Assembly: GCA_020633415.1 (NCBI GenBank)
Contig: JACKDQ010000002.1
Location: 682,001 to 746,000, forward strand
Source of the DNA: Deltaproteobacteria bacterium
GTDB lineage: Bacteria; Myxococcota_A; Polyangia; GCA-2747355
DNA length: 64,000 nucleotides
Direction: 5' to 3'
Shown: piece after piece, positions 26,780 through 36,071 of the stretch
How the letters are laid out: each line of letters starts with the position of its first letter
How positions within the stretch are numbered: position 1 is the stretch's first letter
Position numbers and translations under genes: made by a program
The notes under the pieces: model-generated
What the model was told of the DNA's origin: nothing
The model's input: only the letters and a program-made list of their open reading frames with translations
Databases searched by the model: none

Positions 26780-28497
26780 TTCGAAACAGTGCAGCCGGCC
26801 AACAGGCGCGACTCGTCGCGGTGCTGCTCCTCGAGCACCATCAGACGGTCCGGAAGCTTGGCGCACCAGCGCGCGGCGACGGCGATCGCGCGACGCACCT
26901 CATCGCTGGCAGCCTCTGCCGACACCGCCTGCTGCGCTTGCTCGACCAGCAGCACACCACCAAACAGCTGAGCGATGCAAAACGCCAGTTGGCGAGCGCC
27001 GGCGATCAATGCGTCGGGCCCGGCAGCTAGGGCACGCGGTAGAAAGTCCTCGACGAGTTGACGGGTCAACGCGCTGAGTTGATCGCGGGACCCACAAAGC
27101 GGCGCGGCCGTCACCGGCTTCAAGCGGCGGTGAACTTCAGCGATCAACACCGGCAGCGCTTGCTCGCGATCCATCGCACGCAACACGTCCAGGCTAAGCA
27201 CGTTTGTCGTGCCTTCCCAAATCGACATCACCTGCCCGTCGCGCAGCAACGCGGGGATCCCGGTGTCCTCGAGATACCCCGCACCACCGAAGCCCTCGAC
27301 GATTTCGCTGAGCGCCGCGACGCCACGCTTACCCAAGTACAGCTTGCAGATCGGCGTGAGCAGGCGCATCAACCGCGTCTGCTCATCGCTCGCCACATTG
27401 CACTCCACGCGCCCCATCAACGCTGCAGCCTCGCCGACCAGCGAGAAACAGCCCTCTAGCTCAACTGCCAACTCAGCCAATGTCTCCAAATGCAGCGGCT
27501 GGGAAGCCAACGTCCGACCGAACGCTTGGCGACGCATCGCATAGTCGCGCGCCAACGCCAACCCGTGCTGCCACATCGCAACCGAACAGATCGCGTTACC
27601 CATCCGCGTGATGTTGAGCAAATGCGTAATGTTCTTGACGCCGCGGCCGACATCGCCGACCAGCTGAGCGCGCGTCCCATCGAGGGTTAGCTCCGCGGTT
27701 GGCAACGCGCGGGTTCCGAGCTTGTCTTTGAGGCGGTGAATCGTCAAACCGTTGTAGCCACCGTCTTCAGCGGCGATCTCGAGATAGAACATGCTCAGGC
27801 CACGGCTGCCTTCGACAGTCGCGCCGTTGTCATCGACGACGCGCGCCAAGGTCAGCGCCATCTGTGCGCTGACTGCCGAAGTAAACCACTTGTCGCCATA
27901 AAGCCGGTAGCCGTCACCATCGCGCCGCGCGATCGTCTCGCTCTGAGCGACATCTGATCCACCGCGACGTTCGGTCATCCACTGGCCCGATGTCCAAAAC
28001 GTCTGCGGATCGCGCGAAGTCAATCGCGGTAGGGCGCGAGCGCGTAGCGACTCGCTCGCCAAAAGCTCCATCACCCGCGCTGCACCGTCGGTCATCGCCA
28101 ACGGGCAGGAGTAGAGCGCCGATGAGGGGTGAAACAGGTAAAACTTGGCCATCTGGTAGATACGGGAGTACTCGCCGTACTTGCGCTCGTAAGCGATGCT
28201 AACCAAGCCCTCCTCTGCGGAAACGCGATCGAGCTGCTTCCAACCGTCGGCAACCACCAACCGGTCGATACGATTGCCCCACGCGTCGAACTGAACCAGC
28301 GAGGGCTCGTTGGCTATCGCATCGGCGGCCATCTCGGCGATATCCGTCGAGACGCGACGACCAAAGCGCTCCAAATCAGGTTCAATCTCGCTGAGCACCT
28401 CTTGGGGAAGTGCACGCTGGAGATAACGCCGAAGCAATCCGTCTGCGTGATAACGGTTTTCCGCCAACTGCGGCGCCTGTTGGATAAACCCAGCCAT
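26776..28497 (-). CDS. Acyl-CoA dehydrogenase, AidB-like
   Basis: A 573-residue flavoprotein of the acyl-CoA dehydrogenase superfamily. The length and the long N-terminal domain place it near AidB. Family motifs seen are WMTERRGGSDVAQSET, GYRLYGDKWFTSA, the FAD region RRQAFGRTLASQPLH, and WEGTTNVLSLDVLRA near the end, where the Glu would be catalytic. AidB proteins bind DNA and protect from alkylation, and others oxidise branched acyl-CoAs; the substrate here is unknown. The ATG at 28497 is preceded by AGGGGGATTGAG, which decides the start over longer frames. Confidence 0.93.
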   Translation of the reverse strand: MAGFIQQAPQLAENRYHADGLLRRYLQRALPQEVLSEIEPDLERFGRRVSTDIAEMAADAIANEPSLVQFDAWGNRIDRLVVADGWKQLDRVSAEEGLVSIAYERKYGEYSRIYQMAKFYLFHPSSALYSCPLAMTDGAARVMELLASESLRARALPRLTSRDPQTFWTSGQWMTERRGGSDVAQSETIARRDGDGYRLYGDKWFTSAVSAQMALTLARVVDDNGATVEGSRGLSMFYLEIAAEDGGYNGLTIHRLKDKLGTRALPTAELTLDGTRAQLVGDVGRGVKNITHLLNITRMGNAICSVAMWQHGLALARDYAMRRQAFGRTLASQPLHLETLAELAVELEGCFSLVGEAAALMGRVECNVASDEQTRLMRLLTPICKLYLGKRGVAALSEIVEGFGGAGYLEDTGIPALLRDGQVMSIWEGTTNVLSLDVLRAMDREQALPVLIAEVHRRLKPVTAAPLCGSRDQLSALTRQLVEDFLPRALAAGPDALIAGARQLAFCIAQLFGGVLLVEQAQQAVSAEAASDEVRRAIAVAARWCAKLPDRLMVLEEQHRDESRLLAGCTVSN

Positions 28498-28687
28498 CTC
28501 AATCCCCCTTGTGACCTGCCCATTTCTTAACACGAATCGGCGCTGCTCGGCGCGGCCAGATCGCTGTCGCTGGCAACGGTTGTCACTTGTCTGGGGCCCC
28601 GACCCCTCAGCGTCGAGTCGCCTTTGCGGGATTGCGCCATGCCCAGCGGAACCCGCACTGGCACGAGCGGTGCAAGCAAATCGGTCG

Positions 28688-29686
28688 ATGCCCGGTACGC
28701 TCAACCCAGCGGCCACTCGATCGGCGATCAGCGTCCGCCTGGCCATCGCCTGCTGCGCGCTGTTCGTCGGCTGCGGCGATTACGACAACGGGCCGGCCTA
28801 TTCCAGCCGGAGCCAAGCGGTACGCATCGAGCAGCTGCTGACGGGACCCCATGGTACATCGGCAGTCGCCGCGCTCTCCGAACAGATCGCTGCTGAAGTC
28901 AATTGCATCACGCCTGACCTACTGGTTCGCCTGCAGCCAAACAACAATCTGACGTTCCACAGTCGCGCGGTCCTCGGCTGGATGCCTCAGCCTGCCAGAG
29001 CAGCGCTGCTGGCCGCGCTAGCTGAACGACCACACCAGACGCTAACGCTGAACAGCGCCTTTCGCACGGTCGCCCAACAATACCTGCTCAAAGCGTGGGA
29101 CCCGGGATCGGCTGCCGCCGTCGGTGAATCCAACCACGAGTCGGGTCGAGCGATCGACGTTGCCGATCCAGCCTCCTGGAAGTCGACACTCGAGCGCCAC
29201 GGATGGCTGCAGAATGTCGCCGGCGACGAGATCCACTTCGAGCATCTCGCCTCTCCCGATCTCCGTCGCTACGAAGTGCGCGCCTTTCAACGGCTGTGGA
29301 ATCGCAATCACCCCAATGATCCGCTGTTCGTCGACGGGATCGTCGGCGAACAGACCCTCACGCGCATCGGACTTGCCCCCGCTGAAGGGTTTGCCATCGG
29401 CGCGTGCGCAACCACACTGCCCAATCGTGACGCTGCCCCACCCGATCGCGACAGCGGCGGACGACCACTGGACAGCGGCGTGGAAAGCGACAGCACAACA
29501 CGCAACACGCCCGATGCTGATCCGCCGCCGCCACCCGCGCTCAGCGGCTGCAGCGCGGCTGGCGCTACAACGACTCCACCGCCGCTGCTAGTCCTGCTGC
29601 TGACCTGGCTGATCGACGATCGCCGAGCAAAGCCGATCGTTCACAACAATGTCACCGATCAGCGCGGCCAAAGAAAACGCTCCTAA
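28688..29686 (+). CDS. VanY/M15-like D,D-carboxypeptidase with peptidoglycan-binding and C-terminal anchor-like segment
   Basis: A 332-residue exported protein. The signal peptide ends in LFVGCG, a lipobox-like site. The catalytic core has the M15 zinc ligands: His150 and Asp157 in SNHESGRAID and His183 and His186 in DEIHFEH. After it comes a peptidoglycan-binding domain 1 (RRYEVRAFQRLWNRNHP, VDGIVGEQTLTRIGL). An Asp/Pro-rich linker leads to a Cys at 288 (SGCSAAG), a hydrophobic run PPPLLVLLLTWLI and DDRR, which recalls the MYXO-CTERM sorting signal though it is short and followed by a hydrophilic tail. Probably acts on cell-wall peptides. Confidence 0.85.
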   Translation: MPGTLNPAATRSAISVRLAIACCALFVGCGDYDNGPAYSSRSQAVRIEQLLTGPHGTSAVAALSEQIAAEVNCITPDLLVRLQPNNNLTFHSRAVLGWMPQPARAALLAALAERPHQTLTLNSAFRTVAQQYLLKAWDPGSAAAVGESNHESGRAIDVADPASWKSTLERHGWLQNVAGDEIHFEHLASPDLRRYEVRAFQRLWNRNHPNDPLFVDGIVGEQTLTRIGLAPAEGFAIGACATTLPNRDAAPPDRDSGGRPLDSGVESDSTTRNTPDADPPPPPALSGCSAAGATTTPPPLLVLLLTWLIDDRRAKPIVHNNVTDQRGQRKRS

Positions 29687-29771
29687 CCCGCTGTAACAAT
29701 AGCGCTGCCCAAGCGGAGCCCCAAACCGAGCCCGACTTGAGCACAACCAGCCGATCGTGTAGAAGAAAGGC

Positions 29772-30479
29772 GTGGCACCACTAATTCTGATCGTCGACGA
29801 TGAGCGCGACCTGGTGGCAACCCTCGAGTACAACCTGCAGCGCGACGGCTACCAGACTCGCACCGCCTACGACGGAGCGAGCGCCCTAGAAGCAGCTCAG
29901 CGCCGGCCACTGCCCGATCTTGTCCTGCTCGATCTGATGCTTCCCGACATTCAAGGAACAGAAGTCTGTCGACGCATGCGCAGCGACGATCGGCTAAAGC
30001 ACATCCCAGTGGTGATGCTCACCGCCAAGGGCGAAGAAATCGATCGCGTGGTGGGCTTCGAGCTGGGCGCGGACGACTACGTCGTCAAGCCGTTTAGCAC
30101 ACGCGAGCTGATGCTGCGCCTGCGCGCGGTCTTGCGGCGCGCTCAAACCACGACAACGGCGGAGACCGGCTTGATGCGACTCGGCCCGATCGAGATCGAT
30201 ATCGATGCACATCGCGTACACGTCGATGGCGAGGAAGTTAAGTTGACGGCACTTGAGTTCCGTCTGCTGTCAACGCTACTCTCGCGCGCCGGGCGCGCCC
30301 AAACCCGAGAACAGCTACTCGAGGATGTTTGGGAAATGACGGCTGACTTGACCACGCGCACGGTCGATACCCACGTCAAGCGATTGAGGCAAAAGCTCGG
30401 CGCTGCTGGCGATCAGATCGAAACACTGCGCGGTGTCGGATACCGTTTCCGCAAGACCTCTGGCGAAAGCGACGGCTAG
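29772..30479 (+). CDS. OmpR/PhoB-family response regulator
   Basis: A 235-residue DNA-binding response regulator. The receiver domain has the acidic pocket (DDERD at 9-13), the phosphoacceptor Asp54 in LVLLDLMLPD and Lys106 in VVKPFS. The C-terminal winged helix spans about residues 130-230 (LTALEFRLL, TRTVDTHVKRLRQKLG, GVGYRF). The sequence is closest to PhoB in style, but no phosphate transport genes are in the window, so the signal is not proven. Start is GTG at 29772 with AGAAAGG before it. The stop overlaps the start of the kinase gene by one base. Confidence 0.95.
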   Translation: MAPLILIVDDERDLVATLEYNLQRDGYQTRTAYDGASALEAAQRRPLPDLVLLDLMLPDIQGTEVCRRMRSDDRLKHIPVVMLTAKGEEIDRVVGFELGADDYVVKPFSTRELMLRLRAVLRRAQTTTTAETGLMRLGPIEIDIDAHRVHVDGEEVKLTALEFRLLSTLLSRAGRAQTREQLLEDVWEMTADLTTRTVDTHVKRLRQKLGAAGDQIETLRGVGYRFRKTSGESDG

Positions 30480-32149
30480 TGAAGCCCGGCTTTCGCGCGA
30501 GACACTTCATCTGGTCGATTGCCATTTTCGGCGTTTGCGTTGGCGGCGTAACCTACTACCTCGCCACCACGCTGGACGGCAACCTCTGCCACCTGACCTA
30601 TCAGCAAGTCAGGCGTCACGCCGAAAGTCTCGCTCGGGCCCTAACGCCAAACACAGCGGAATTGCCGGCGAACGGTCCCGACGAAACGCTGGCCCTCTAC
30701 AATCGCAAGGGAAAACTGATCGCCCGCCGCGGCAAAGCGCACGCGGCAGATAACGCCGACCGGCTGGCAGAGTTGAGAATCGCCGATCAACCCGCTTACC
30801 GGCTGTTCAAGCGCGGCGAGCGGGCAATGATCGCCGTCTTTGCGCCGGGCAACAGGGTGCTGGTCCACAGCCAACCGATCTTACTCGCCAAGGCTCGCGC
30901 CGAGCTCAAGCGCGCGCTGATCGTCGTCGCCGTGGCGGCGTTTGTCGTGCTGCTCTTGACCACCGTCGCCGCGCGAAGATTGTTCTCGCGCACGATCAGC
31001 CAGCTTGTGCACAGCGTCTATGCCGCCGCGGGTGAGGCAGAGCAGACAGGGCTCGGCGAATACGACATCGGCCAAGTCACTGGTTCGGTCACGCGCATCG
31101 CCGGTCAACTAAATAGCAGTGTGGCCACACTCGCTAGCGAGCGCAGCAGATTCGAGGCGGTACTCAATGCGATGAGCGAGGCTGTCGTCACCACCGACTC
31201 CGCGCTAACGATCACCCTCGCCAATCCCGCTGCTTGCGAACTATTGCGGGCCGAGCTCGGGACGGTCATCGGCGTGCCACTGATCGAGGTCACGCGTCTG
31301 CCAGCGCTCAACGACCTCGTGCACCGCGGCCTCAAAGAGGATGTCTCGGCGGAGATCGTTTTCGGCAATCAAGAGCGCACCGTCGCCGCGCGCGTCAAAC
31401 CGCTCGGCGGCGCCGGTACGGTAATCGCGATGCACGACATCACCGAACAGCGCCGGCTTGAAGTGATCAGACGCGACTTTGTCGCCAACGTTTCACATGA
31501 GCTGCGCACCCCCGTCAGTGTGATGCGCGCCAATGCGGAAACCTTGCTCGATGGTGCGCTCGATGAGCGTGACCTGGCCGAGCGCTTTGTCACGGCGATC
31601 TTGCGCAACGCCGAGCGGCTCAGCCAGCTCGTCTCCGACCTGCTCGACCTCGCCCGCGTCGAAGCCGGACGCCTGACCCTCGAGATCGTCCCGGTAGCGA
31701 TTTCGGAGGTCGCTCAGCGCGTGTTGGAAACCGTCGCCCCAGCCGCCGACAAACGCAACATGGAGCTCGTCGATGCGGTGCCCGCAGGGCTCAGGGTATC
31801 GGCAGACCGCAAGGCGCTCGAGCAGGTGCTGCTCAACTTGCTCGACAACGCCGTAAAGTACGTCCACGAAGGTGGGCGAATCGAGATCACCGCCCAGGCG
31901 GTAAACGCAAAGGTCCGCATCGAAGTGCGTGACAATGGGCCCGGCATCGCCCCCCATCACCGCGCGAGAATCTTCGAGCGCTTCTTCCGCGTCGATCCCG
32001 GACGCTCACGCGAGATGGGCGGAACCGGTCTCGGCCTGGCGATCGTTAGGCACCTCGTCGACACCATGGGCGGAGAAGTCGGCGTCGACGCGCTGCGACC
32101 GTCGGGCGCCGCGTTTTGGATTTCCCTGCCGAGCGCGACAGCGCGGTAG
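30479..32149 (+). CDS. PhoR-like sensor histidine kinase
   Basis: A 556-residue inner-membrane kinase. Two hydrophobic helices (near residues 9-28 and 140-165) flank a periplasmic loop of about 110 residues. A PAS domain follows (from SRFEAVLNAMSEAVVTTD), then the dimerisation domain with phosphoacceptor His340 in VSHELRTPVSVM, and the ATP-binding domain with N, G1 and G2 boxes (NLLDNAVKYV, DNGPGIAP, GGTGLGLAIVRHL). It phosphorylates the regulator encoded one base upstream. Start is GTG overlapping the preceding TAG. The PAS-HisKA layout is that of PhoR, but the stimulus is unknown. Confidence 0.95.
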   Translation: MKPGFRARHFIWSIAIFGVCVGGVTYYLATTLDGNLCHLTYQQVRRHAESLARALTPNTAELPANGPDETLALYNRKGKLIARRGKAHAADNADRLAELRIADQPAYRLFKRGERAMIAVFAPGNRVLVHSQPILLAKARAELKRALIVVAVAAFVVLLLTTVAARRLFSRTISQLVHSVYAAAGEAEQTGLGEYDIGQVTGSVTRIAGQLNSSVATLASERSRFEAVLNAMSEAVVTTDSALTITLANPAACELLRAELGTVIGVPLIEVTRLPALNDLVHRGLKEDVSAEIVFGNQERTVAARVKPLGGAGTVIAMHDITEQRRLEVIRRDFVANVSHELRTPVSVMRANAETLLDGALDERDLAERFVTAILRNAERLSQLVSDLLDLARVEAGRLTLEIVPVAISEVAQRVLETVAPAADKRNMELVDAVPAGLRVSADRKALEQVLLNLLDNAVKYVHEGGRIEITAQAVNAKVRIEVRDNGPGIAPHHRARIFERFFRVDPGRSREMGGTGLGLAIVRHLVDTMGGEVGVDALRPSGAAFWISLPSATAR

Positions 32150-32177
32150 CGGTCAAAGACTTGCCCGCAAACGAAAA

Positions 32178-32201
32178 CTAAGTGAATATTAGAGCACTTA
32201 G
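32178..32201 (+). promoter_or_regulatory. Inverted repeat CTAAGTG-N10-CACTTAG in the leader of the PilZ gene
   Basis: Perfect 7-bp arms end where the GGGGG ribosome site of the next gene begins, eight bases before its ATG. As DNA it could be an operator; as RNA the hairpin would sit at the edge of the ribosome site and could affect initiation. Which of these applies cannot be told from sequence. Confidence 0.45.
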
Positions 32202-32209
32202 GGGGTCAA

Positions 32210-32704
32210 ATGACTGTGACTTTACCTACTGCACAGGTCGCTGCCGAGCTCCTCGGTCTCGAGCAAAGCTACCAGAGCGGCGGCCTCGATCGTGCGCAGG
32301 ACAAGCGCTGGGGGCATCTGGTCAACGCGCTGATTCGCAACCTCTGCGCCAACGAACGCAACCGCAAGAATCTGCGCATCCCGACACGCGGAGATGCTGT
32401 GCTGCATCGTGCCCGCAGTCACTTTCGCTGTGTCGTCGACGACCTCAGCCACTTTGGCATCGGCATTAGCGGTACGTTGGGTCGGCTAAGCGTCGGCGAC
32501 AAGGTGTGCGTCAGTCAGCTCAACGTCGGCGGCGAGCAGCTCGACCTCTCGATCGATTGCAGAGTCGCCTGGATCGAGCAAGTCGCTCCCCGCAAACGCC
32601 GCGCGGGCCTGCAGCTAACCAACATCGATCCCGTGGCACGCACCGACTACTTTCGCGCCCTCTACTACCCGGCCTACCTCAACTACCTGCGCAGCCTCTG
32701 CTAG
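32210..32704 (+). CDS. PilZ-domain protein
   Basis: A 164-residue soluble protein. Residues 55-150 fit a PilZ domain, the c-di-GMP receptor fold: the RxxxR motif reads RKNLR, then a strand, then the second motif VDDLSHFGIGISG in place of the D/NxSxxG consensus. Later strands (GDKVCVSQL, RVAWIEQV, AGLQLTNID) match the barrel. An N-terminal helical region of 50 residues precedes it. It probably links c-di-GMP to motility or surface behaviour; the partner is unknown. The stop overlaps that of the ChaN-like gene at CTAG. Confidence 0.82.
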   Translation: MTVTLPTAQVAAELLGLEQSYQSGGLDRAQDKRWGHLVNALIRNLCANERNRKNLRIPTRGDAVLHRARSHFRCVVDDLSHFGIGISGTLGRLSVGDKVCVSQLNVGGEQLDLSIDCRVAWIEQVAPRKRRAGLQLTNIDPVARTDYFRALYYPAYLNYLRSLC

Positions 32705-33645
32705 CGTGTTGCTGACACGGGGGACGACGCGGGTGCTTTTTTGTGGTGCCGGCGTTTCATCCGCTCCAGCGAGCGTCGGAAACGCTCACAGGGATCTTGA
32801 TCGTCGATTCGCTCGGTGAACCAAACATAGTCAAAGCTGCCCGCTTCCAGGTACGCTTCCGCGGCATTCTGACCGGCGGTGACCTCAAGTTGGCCGATCG
32901 ACAGCGTCGAGAGTTGGGGAGCGATGCGACGCAAATGATACGGCGCACCTCGGTCGGCGCGGGCGTGACCGTTTCCAGCGATCAAAACCACCGAGCCCGA
33001 TCGTTGAAAGGCTTTGGCGATCCGACGCGCCATTCGCTGATCGCGCAACTGTTGCGCAGCAGACATTGCATCGATCAACTTGCCCGGAGAATGTCCGCAG
33101 TGCCCAGCGATCAGCTGCTTGCGCAGCGCCGCTTCTGCGTCACCGGGCAGGGGATACTGCGGACGCGCGCCTTTCATCACCGCGTTGATCACCTCGGCGC
33201 GATCGATGCCGCCGGCAAAAAACGGCAACGCCGCAAGGTCAGCGGCCACGGCGATCGGCTGATAAAGTTTCCAGCTCGGCCAACCCGTCGCGTCCCAACC
33301 GAGCGCCCGACCCAGTAGATCAGCCTTAGGCCGGTCGACCAGCACGCTGGCCTGACGATCGGTGATCATTTCCCAAACCACCGCCGGCCGTCGGCCAGCA
33401 TCGATCAGGCCTTTGAGCAGTCGGGCCTGGTGGAGGTGGTGAGCCGGATGATCGTGTCGCTCGCCGATCAGAACCACATCGGCCTGTGCGGCGGCTCGCA
33501 GCAACGCATCCAGTCCAACAACACCGATCTTACCGTTGACGCGGTAGATCCGCCCCGTCAGCGGATGAGCGCGGCCGCGCTCCGTTGCTCGGCCACCGCA
33601 CCCTGTGCAACCAATCAAGAGCACGCCAATCGCTAGGCTGCGCAT
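32701..33645 (-). CDS. ChaN-like (EreA/ChaN fold) lipoprotein
   Basis: A 314-residue exported lipoprotein: signal peptide with lipobox IGCTGCGG. The motif VVLIGERHDHPAHHLHQ, followed later by VVWEMI and a GNGHARADRGAPYHL segment, identifies the ChaN/Tiki-like fold. ChaN proteins bind haem or act as metal-dependent proteases of secreted proteins; the function here is inferred only. The ATG at 33645 lies eight bases after the stop codon of the TetR gene, so the two form an operon and the regulator may control this lipoprotein. A TTG at 33657 is an alternative start. Confidence 0.85.
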   Translation of the reverse strand: MRSLAIGVLLIGCTGCGGRATERGRAHPLTGRIYRVNGKIGVVGLDALLRAAAQADVVLIGERHDHPAHHLHQARLLKGLIDAGRRPAVVWEMITDRQASVLVDRPKADLLGRALGWDATGWPSWKLYQPIAVAADLAALPFFAGGIDRAEVINAVMKGARPQYPLPGDAEAALRKQLIAGHCGHSPGKLIDAMSAAQQLRDQRMARRIAKAFQRSGSVVLIAGNGHARADRGAPYHLRRIAPQLSTLSIGQLEVTAGQNAAEAYLEAGSFDYVWFTERIDDQDPCERFRRSLERMKRRHHKKAPASSPVSATR

Positions 33646-33653
33646 CCAACCGA

Positions 33654-34361
33654 TCAAGCGCCACGCTCCCCGAGCATCCGGAGCATTCCACGTTCCAACA
33701 CGTCGAACGCTTCGTGGGCTAACTGTACCAAGTTGCGTTCGCCGTCGCTGTCCACCCAGAGATCAAGCACGGTGCGGATCAGTCCAACCAACCCCCCGGC
33801 AAGCAACTGAGCGAGTTGCTGCCCGGCGGCACTCGTGCCGGTATCGCGCTCGAGGGTTTGCGCGATCAAGGCCTCCCAGGCCCGGTCATACTGGCGCGAA
33901 ACGGCCTGCAACTCGGGCACGTGCAGCGCTAGGCGGTCGAGCGGCACGATCTGCTCGCGCAATGCAGTGAACTCACCAGCCATTACCAACATCGCTCGGC
34001 GCAGTGCATCCAGTCCGGTCTCAGATTGTGGGCCGCGGGCGACGAGCTCTTCAAAGCGACGTACGCGTTCCTCGCGATAAGGAAAGGCGATCGACTCCTT
34101 GGTCGGAAAATATCGAAAGAACGTGCGACGTGAAACACCAGCTGCGCGGGCGATATCGTCGATCGACGTCAGTTCGTAGCCCTTTTCGGTGAACAGCCGC
34201 AAGGCCTCGCTGATCAACAGCACGCGCGTGCGGCGCTTTTTGACTTCGCGCCGACCGAGCGATTGTTCGTCGTCCTCACTCTCACCTGCTCGCGCAGAAA
34301 CCGACCGTGCTTCGACCGCGCCGCGCTGCCACGGCTGGCGCTTGCTATCCGTTGTGCTCAC
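33654..34361 (-). CDS. TetR family transcriptional regulator
   Basis: A 235-residue repressor. The DNA-binding domain covers about residues 40-90: LLISEALRLFTEKGYELTSIDDIARAAGVSRRTFFRYFPTK, a textbook TetR helix-turn-helix, with a charged N-terminal extension of 40 residues. The C-terminal ligand domain is helical and not diagnostic. GTG at 34361 is chosen since GGAGGA stands four bases before it. It is divergent from the FadL-type porin gene, which is a likely target, and is cotranscribed with the ChaN-like gene. Confidence 0.93.
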   Translation of the reverse strand: MSTTDSKRQPWQRGAVEARSVSARAGESEDDEQSLGRREVKKRRTRVLLISEALRLFTEKGYELTSIDDIARAAGVSRRTFFRYFPTKESIAFPYREERVRRFEELVARGPQSETGLDALRRAMLVMAGEFTALREQIVPLDRLALHVPELQAVSRQYDRAWEALIAQTLERDTGTSAAGQQLAQLLAGGLVGLIRTVLDLWVDSDGERNLVQLAHEAFDVLERGMLRMLGERGA

Positions 34362-34592
34362 GCTTCCTCCGCTGGACGCATCCGCGCTGCCTCTCGTGGC
34401 GCCAACACACAAAAGAGGACTAAAAAGCTTCCACTATCTCGCTGCACGCAAGGGACCGTATCATAGCCGCGACGGTTGGTCACAGATCGCCCGAGAACAC
34501 CAAGAAAGAAAGCATTATCGGAGGCCTTGTCGCTCGACGGAACGCGCAGCTCGCGCACGCCGCAGCGCGCAAAAAAATCGACCCGAGGTTCT

Positions 34593-36062
34593 GTGTTGCG
34601 TTGGCATAGCGCTTCTAGCAAAACTACCGCCGCCGTGTTGAAAACTAACGCTAAACAATTGAACCACCACCGCGGTTCCGCCTGCTCGATCGGTTGGGCG
34701 ACGCTGCTGATTTGCATCTCATCGATGCTGGCCTCGACCCGACCAAGCCATGCTGCTGGGTTTGCCGTGTTGGAGTACGGCGCGCGACGTACCGCGATGG
34801 GCGCGGTGATCGGGCGCCCGGACGATCTGTCGGCGATCTATCACAACCCCGCTGGACTAATCCTCTCGCCAGGCACCAACATCTTCCTCAATGCGGGAGT
34901 AGCGGTGCCGACCAGCGACTATCAGCTCCGACCGTGGGACGGCTCGTCGCGCTTTATCAACGCGCCGATCGATCAAAATGGCTATTACCCGCGCGCCGTG
35001 CCCACGCGAGCATTTGGCATCCTGCCGATGATCGTGGCCTCGACCGACTTCGGTACCGACAAGCTTGTCGGCGGCGTTGGAATCTACTTTCCACAAGCGA
35101 CCGGCGGCGCCTTCGACCCGCAAGGCGTCACCCGCTTCCACCTCTACGATGCGCTGATCCTCAGTGGATCGCTGACCGCGGCCCTGGCCTACCGCCCACA
35201 CCCGATGATCACCCTCTCGGCAGCCGGCAGCCTGCTATACGTGCGAATCACCGCAATGCGTAAGTTCTTCCCGCTGGTTTGTCTCAAGGACGACGGTCCC
35301 TGCAGCTCCAGCGAACGCGTTGACCTCTCAGGCCTGATCGGCGGCGATAGTATCCTCGACATCGCTGGCGACGAGTGGCAAGGCCGCGGAACCTTCAGTC
35401 TGCTATTTCAACCGTTCAAACGGCTAACCATCGGCGCCGTATTGATGACGCGCGTCAACGTGCAGCTCGAGGGCGACATCTCGGTGCGCACCGGCTCCGA
35501 TGCGCTGCGCAGTATCGAGCTGACCGGCCAACAAAGCACCGGGATTATCTTTCCTTGGGTGTTTCAGTTCGGTATTAACCTCGACATCACCGACTGGCTT
35601 GAGATCGGCGCCGAAACCCGCTGGTTTCTTTATCGCCAGTTCGTCGAGCAACGCACCGAGATCACGGGACCGCTGGCGAGCATCCTGCCACGCTTGGTCA
35701 CGCAGAAGGGCTACCACGACTCGATCCACACCTCGGGCGGTATTCGCGTCTCTCCCCCGCAGCTGCCGGGGCTCGACATCATGCTCGGCTTTCATTACGA
35801 CCGCACCCCCGCGCCGGACGAGACGGTTTCGATCGAGCAACCGACCTTCAACCACGTTGGCATGCGTGCCGGCTTCCGCTATCGGCTAACCAATCGCTGG
35901 CGGCTCTCGCTAACGTATGTGCACTACAACTTGCTCGAGCGCGGCACTGACCACAGCGTTCATCAAAATCCACCGTCGAACTTCCGCGCCGCAGGCACCA
36001 ACAACTTCGTTACTGCGGTCGCTGAGTTCGCGCTTACACCGCCACAAGAATCAGCCCACTAG
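34593..36062 (+). CDS. OmpP1/FadL family outer-membrane transporter
   Basis: An outer-membrane beta barrel for hydrophobic compounds such as long-chain fatty acids. After a signal sequence ending in SHAA, the mature protein begins GFAVLEYGARRTAMGAVIG and continues DDLSAIYHNPAGL, the FadL N-terminal plug signature with the NPAG motif. The rest is a series of amphipathic strands ending in ...AEFAL, as usual for the family. The start is uncertain: GTG at 34593 has GAGG four bases before it, GTG at 34635 would give a more normal signal peptide, and the frame is open to 34476. It is divergent from a TetR gene and followed after nine bases by a LysR gene. Confidence 0.9.
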   Translation: MLRWHSASSKTTAAVLKTNAKQLNHHRGSACSIGWATLLICISSMLASTRPSHAAGFAVLEYGARRTAMGAVIGRPDDLSAIYHNPAGLILSPGTNIFLNAGVAVPTSDYQLRPWDGSSRFINAPIDQNGYYPRAVPTRAFGILPMIVASTDFGTDKLVGGVGIYFPQATGGAFDPQGVTRFHLYDALILSGSLTAALAYRPHPMITLSAAGSLLYVRITAMRKFFPLVCLKDDGPCSSSERVDLSGLIGGDSILDIAGDEWQGRGTFSLLFQPFKRLTIGAVLMTRVNVQLEGDISVRTGSDALRSIELTGQQSTGIIFPWVFQFGINLDITDWLEIGAETRWFLYRQFVEQRTEITGPLASILPRLVTQKGYHDSIHTSGGIRVSPPQLPGLDIMLGFHYDRTPAPDETVSIEQPTFNHVGMRAGFRYRLTNRWRLSLTYVHYNLLERGTDHSVHQNPPSNFRAAGTNNFVTAVAEFALTPPQESAH

Positions 36063-36071
36063 ACCAACGAA

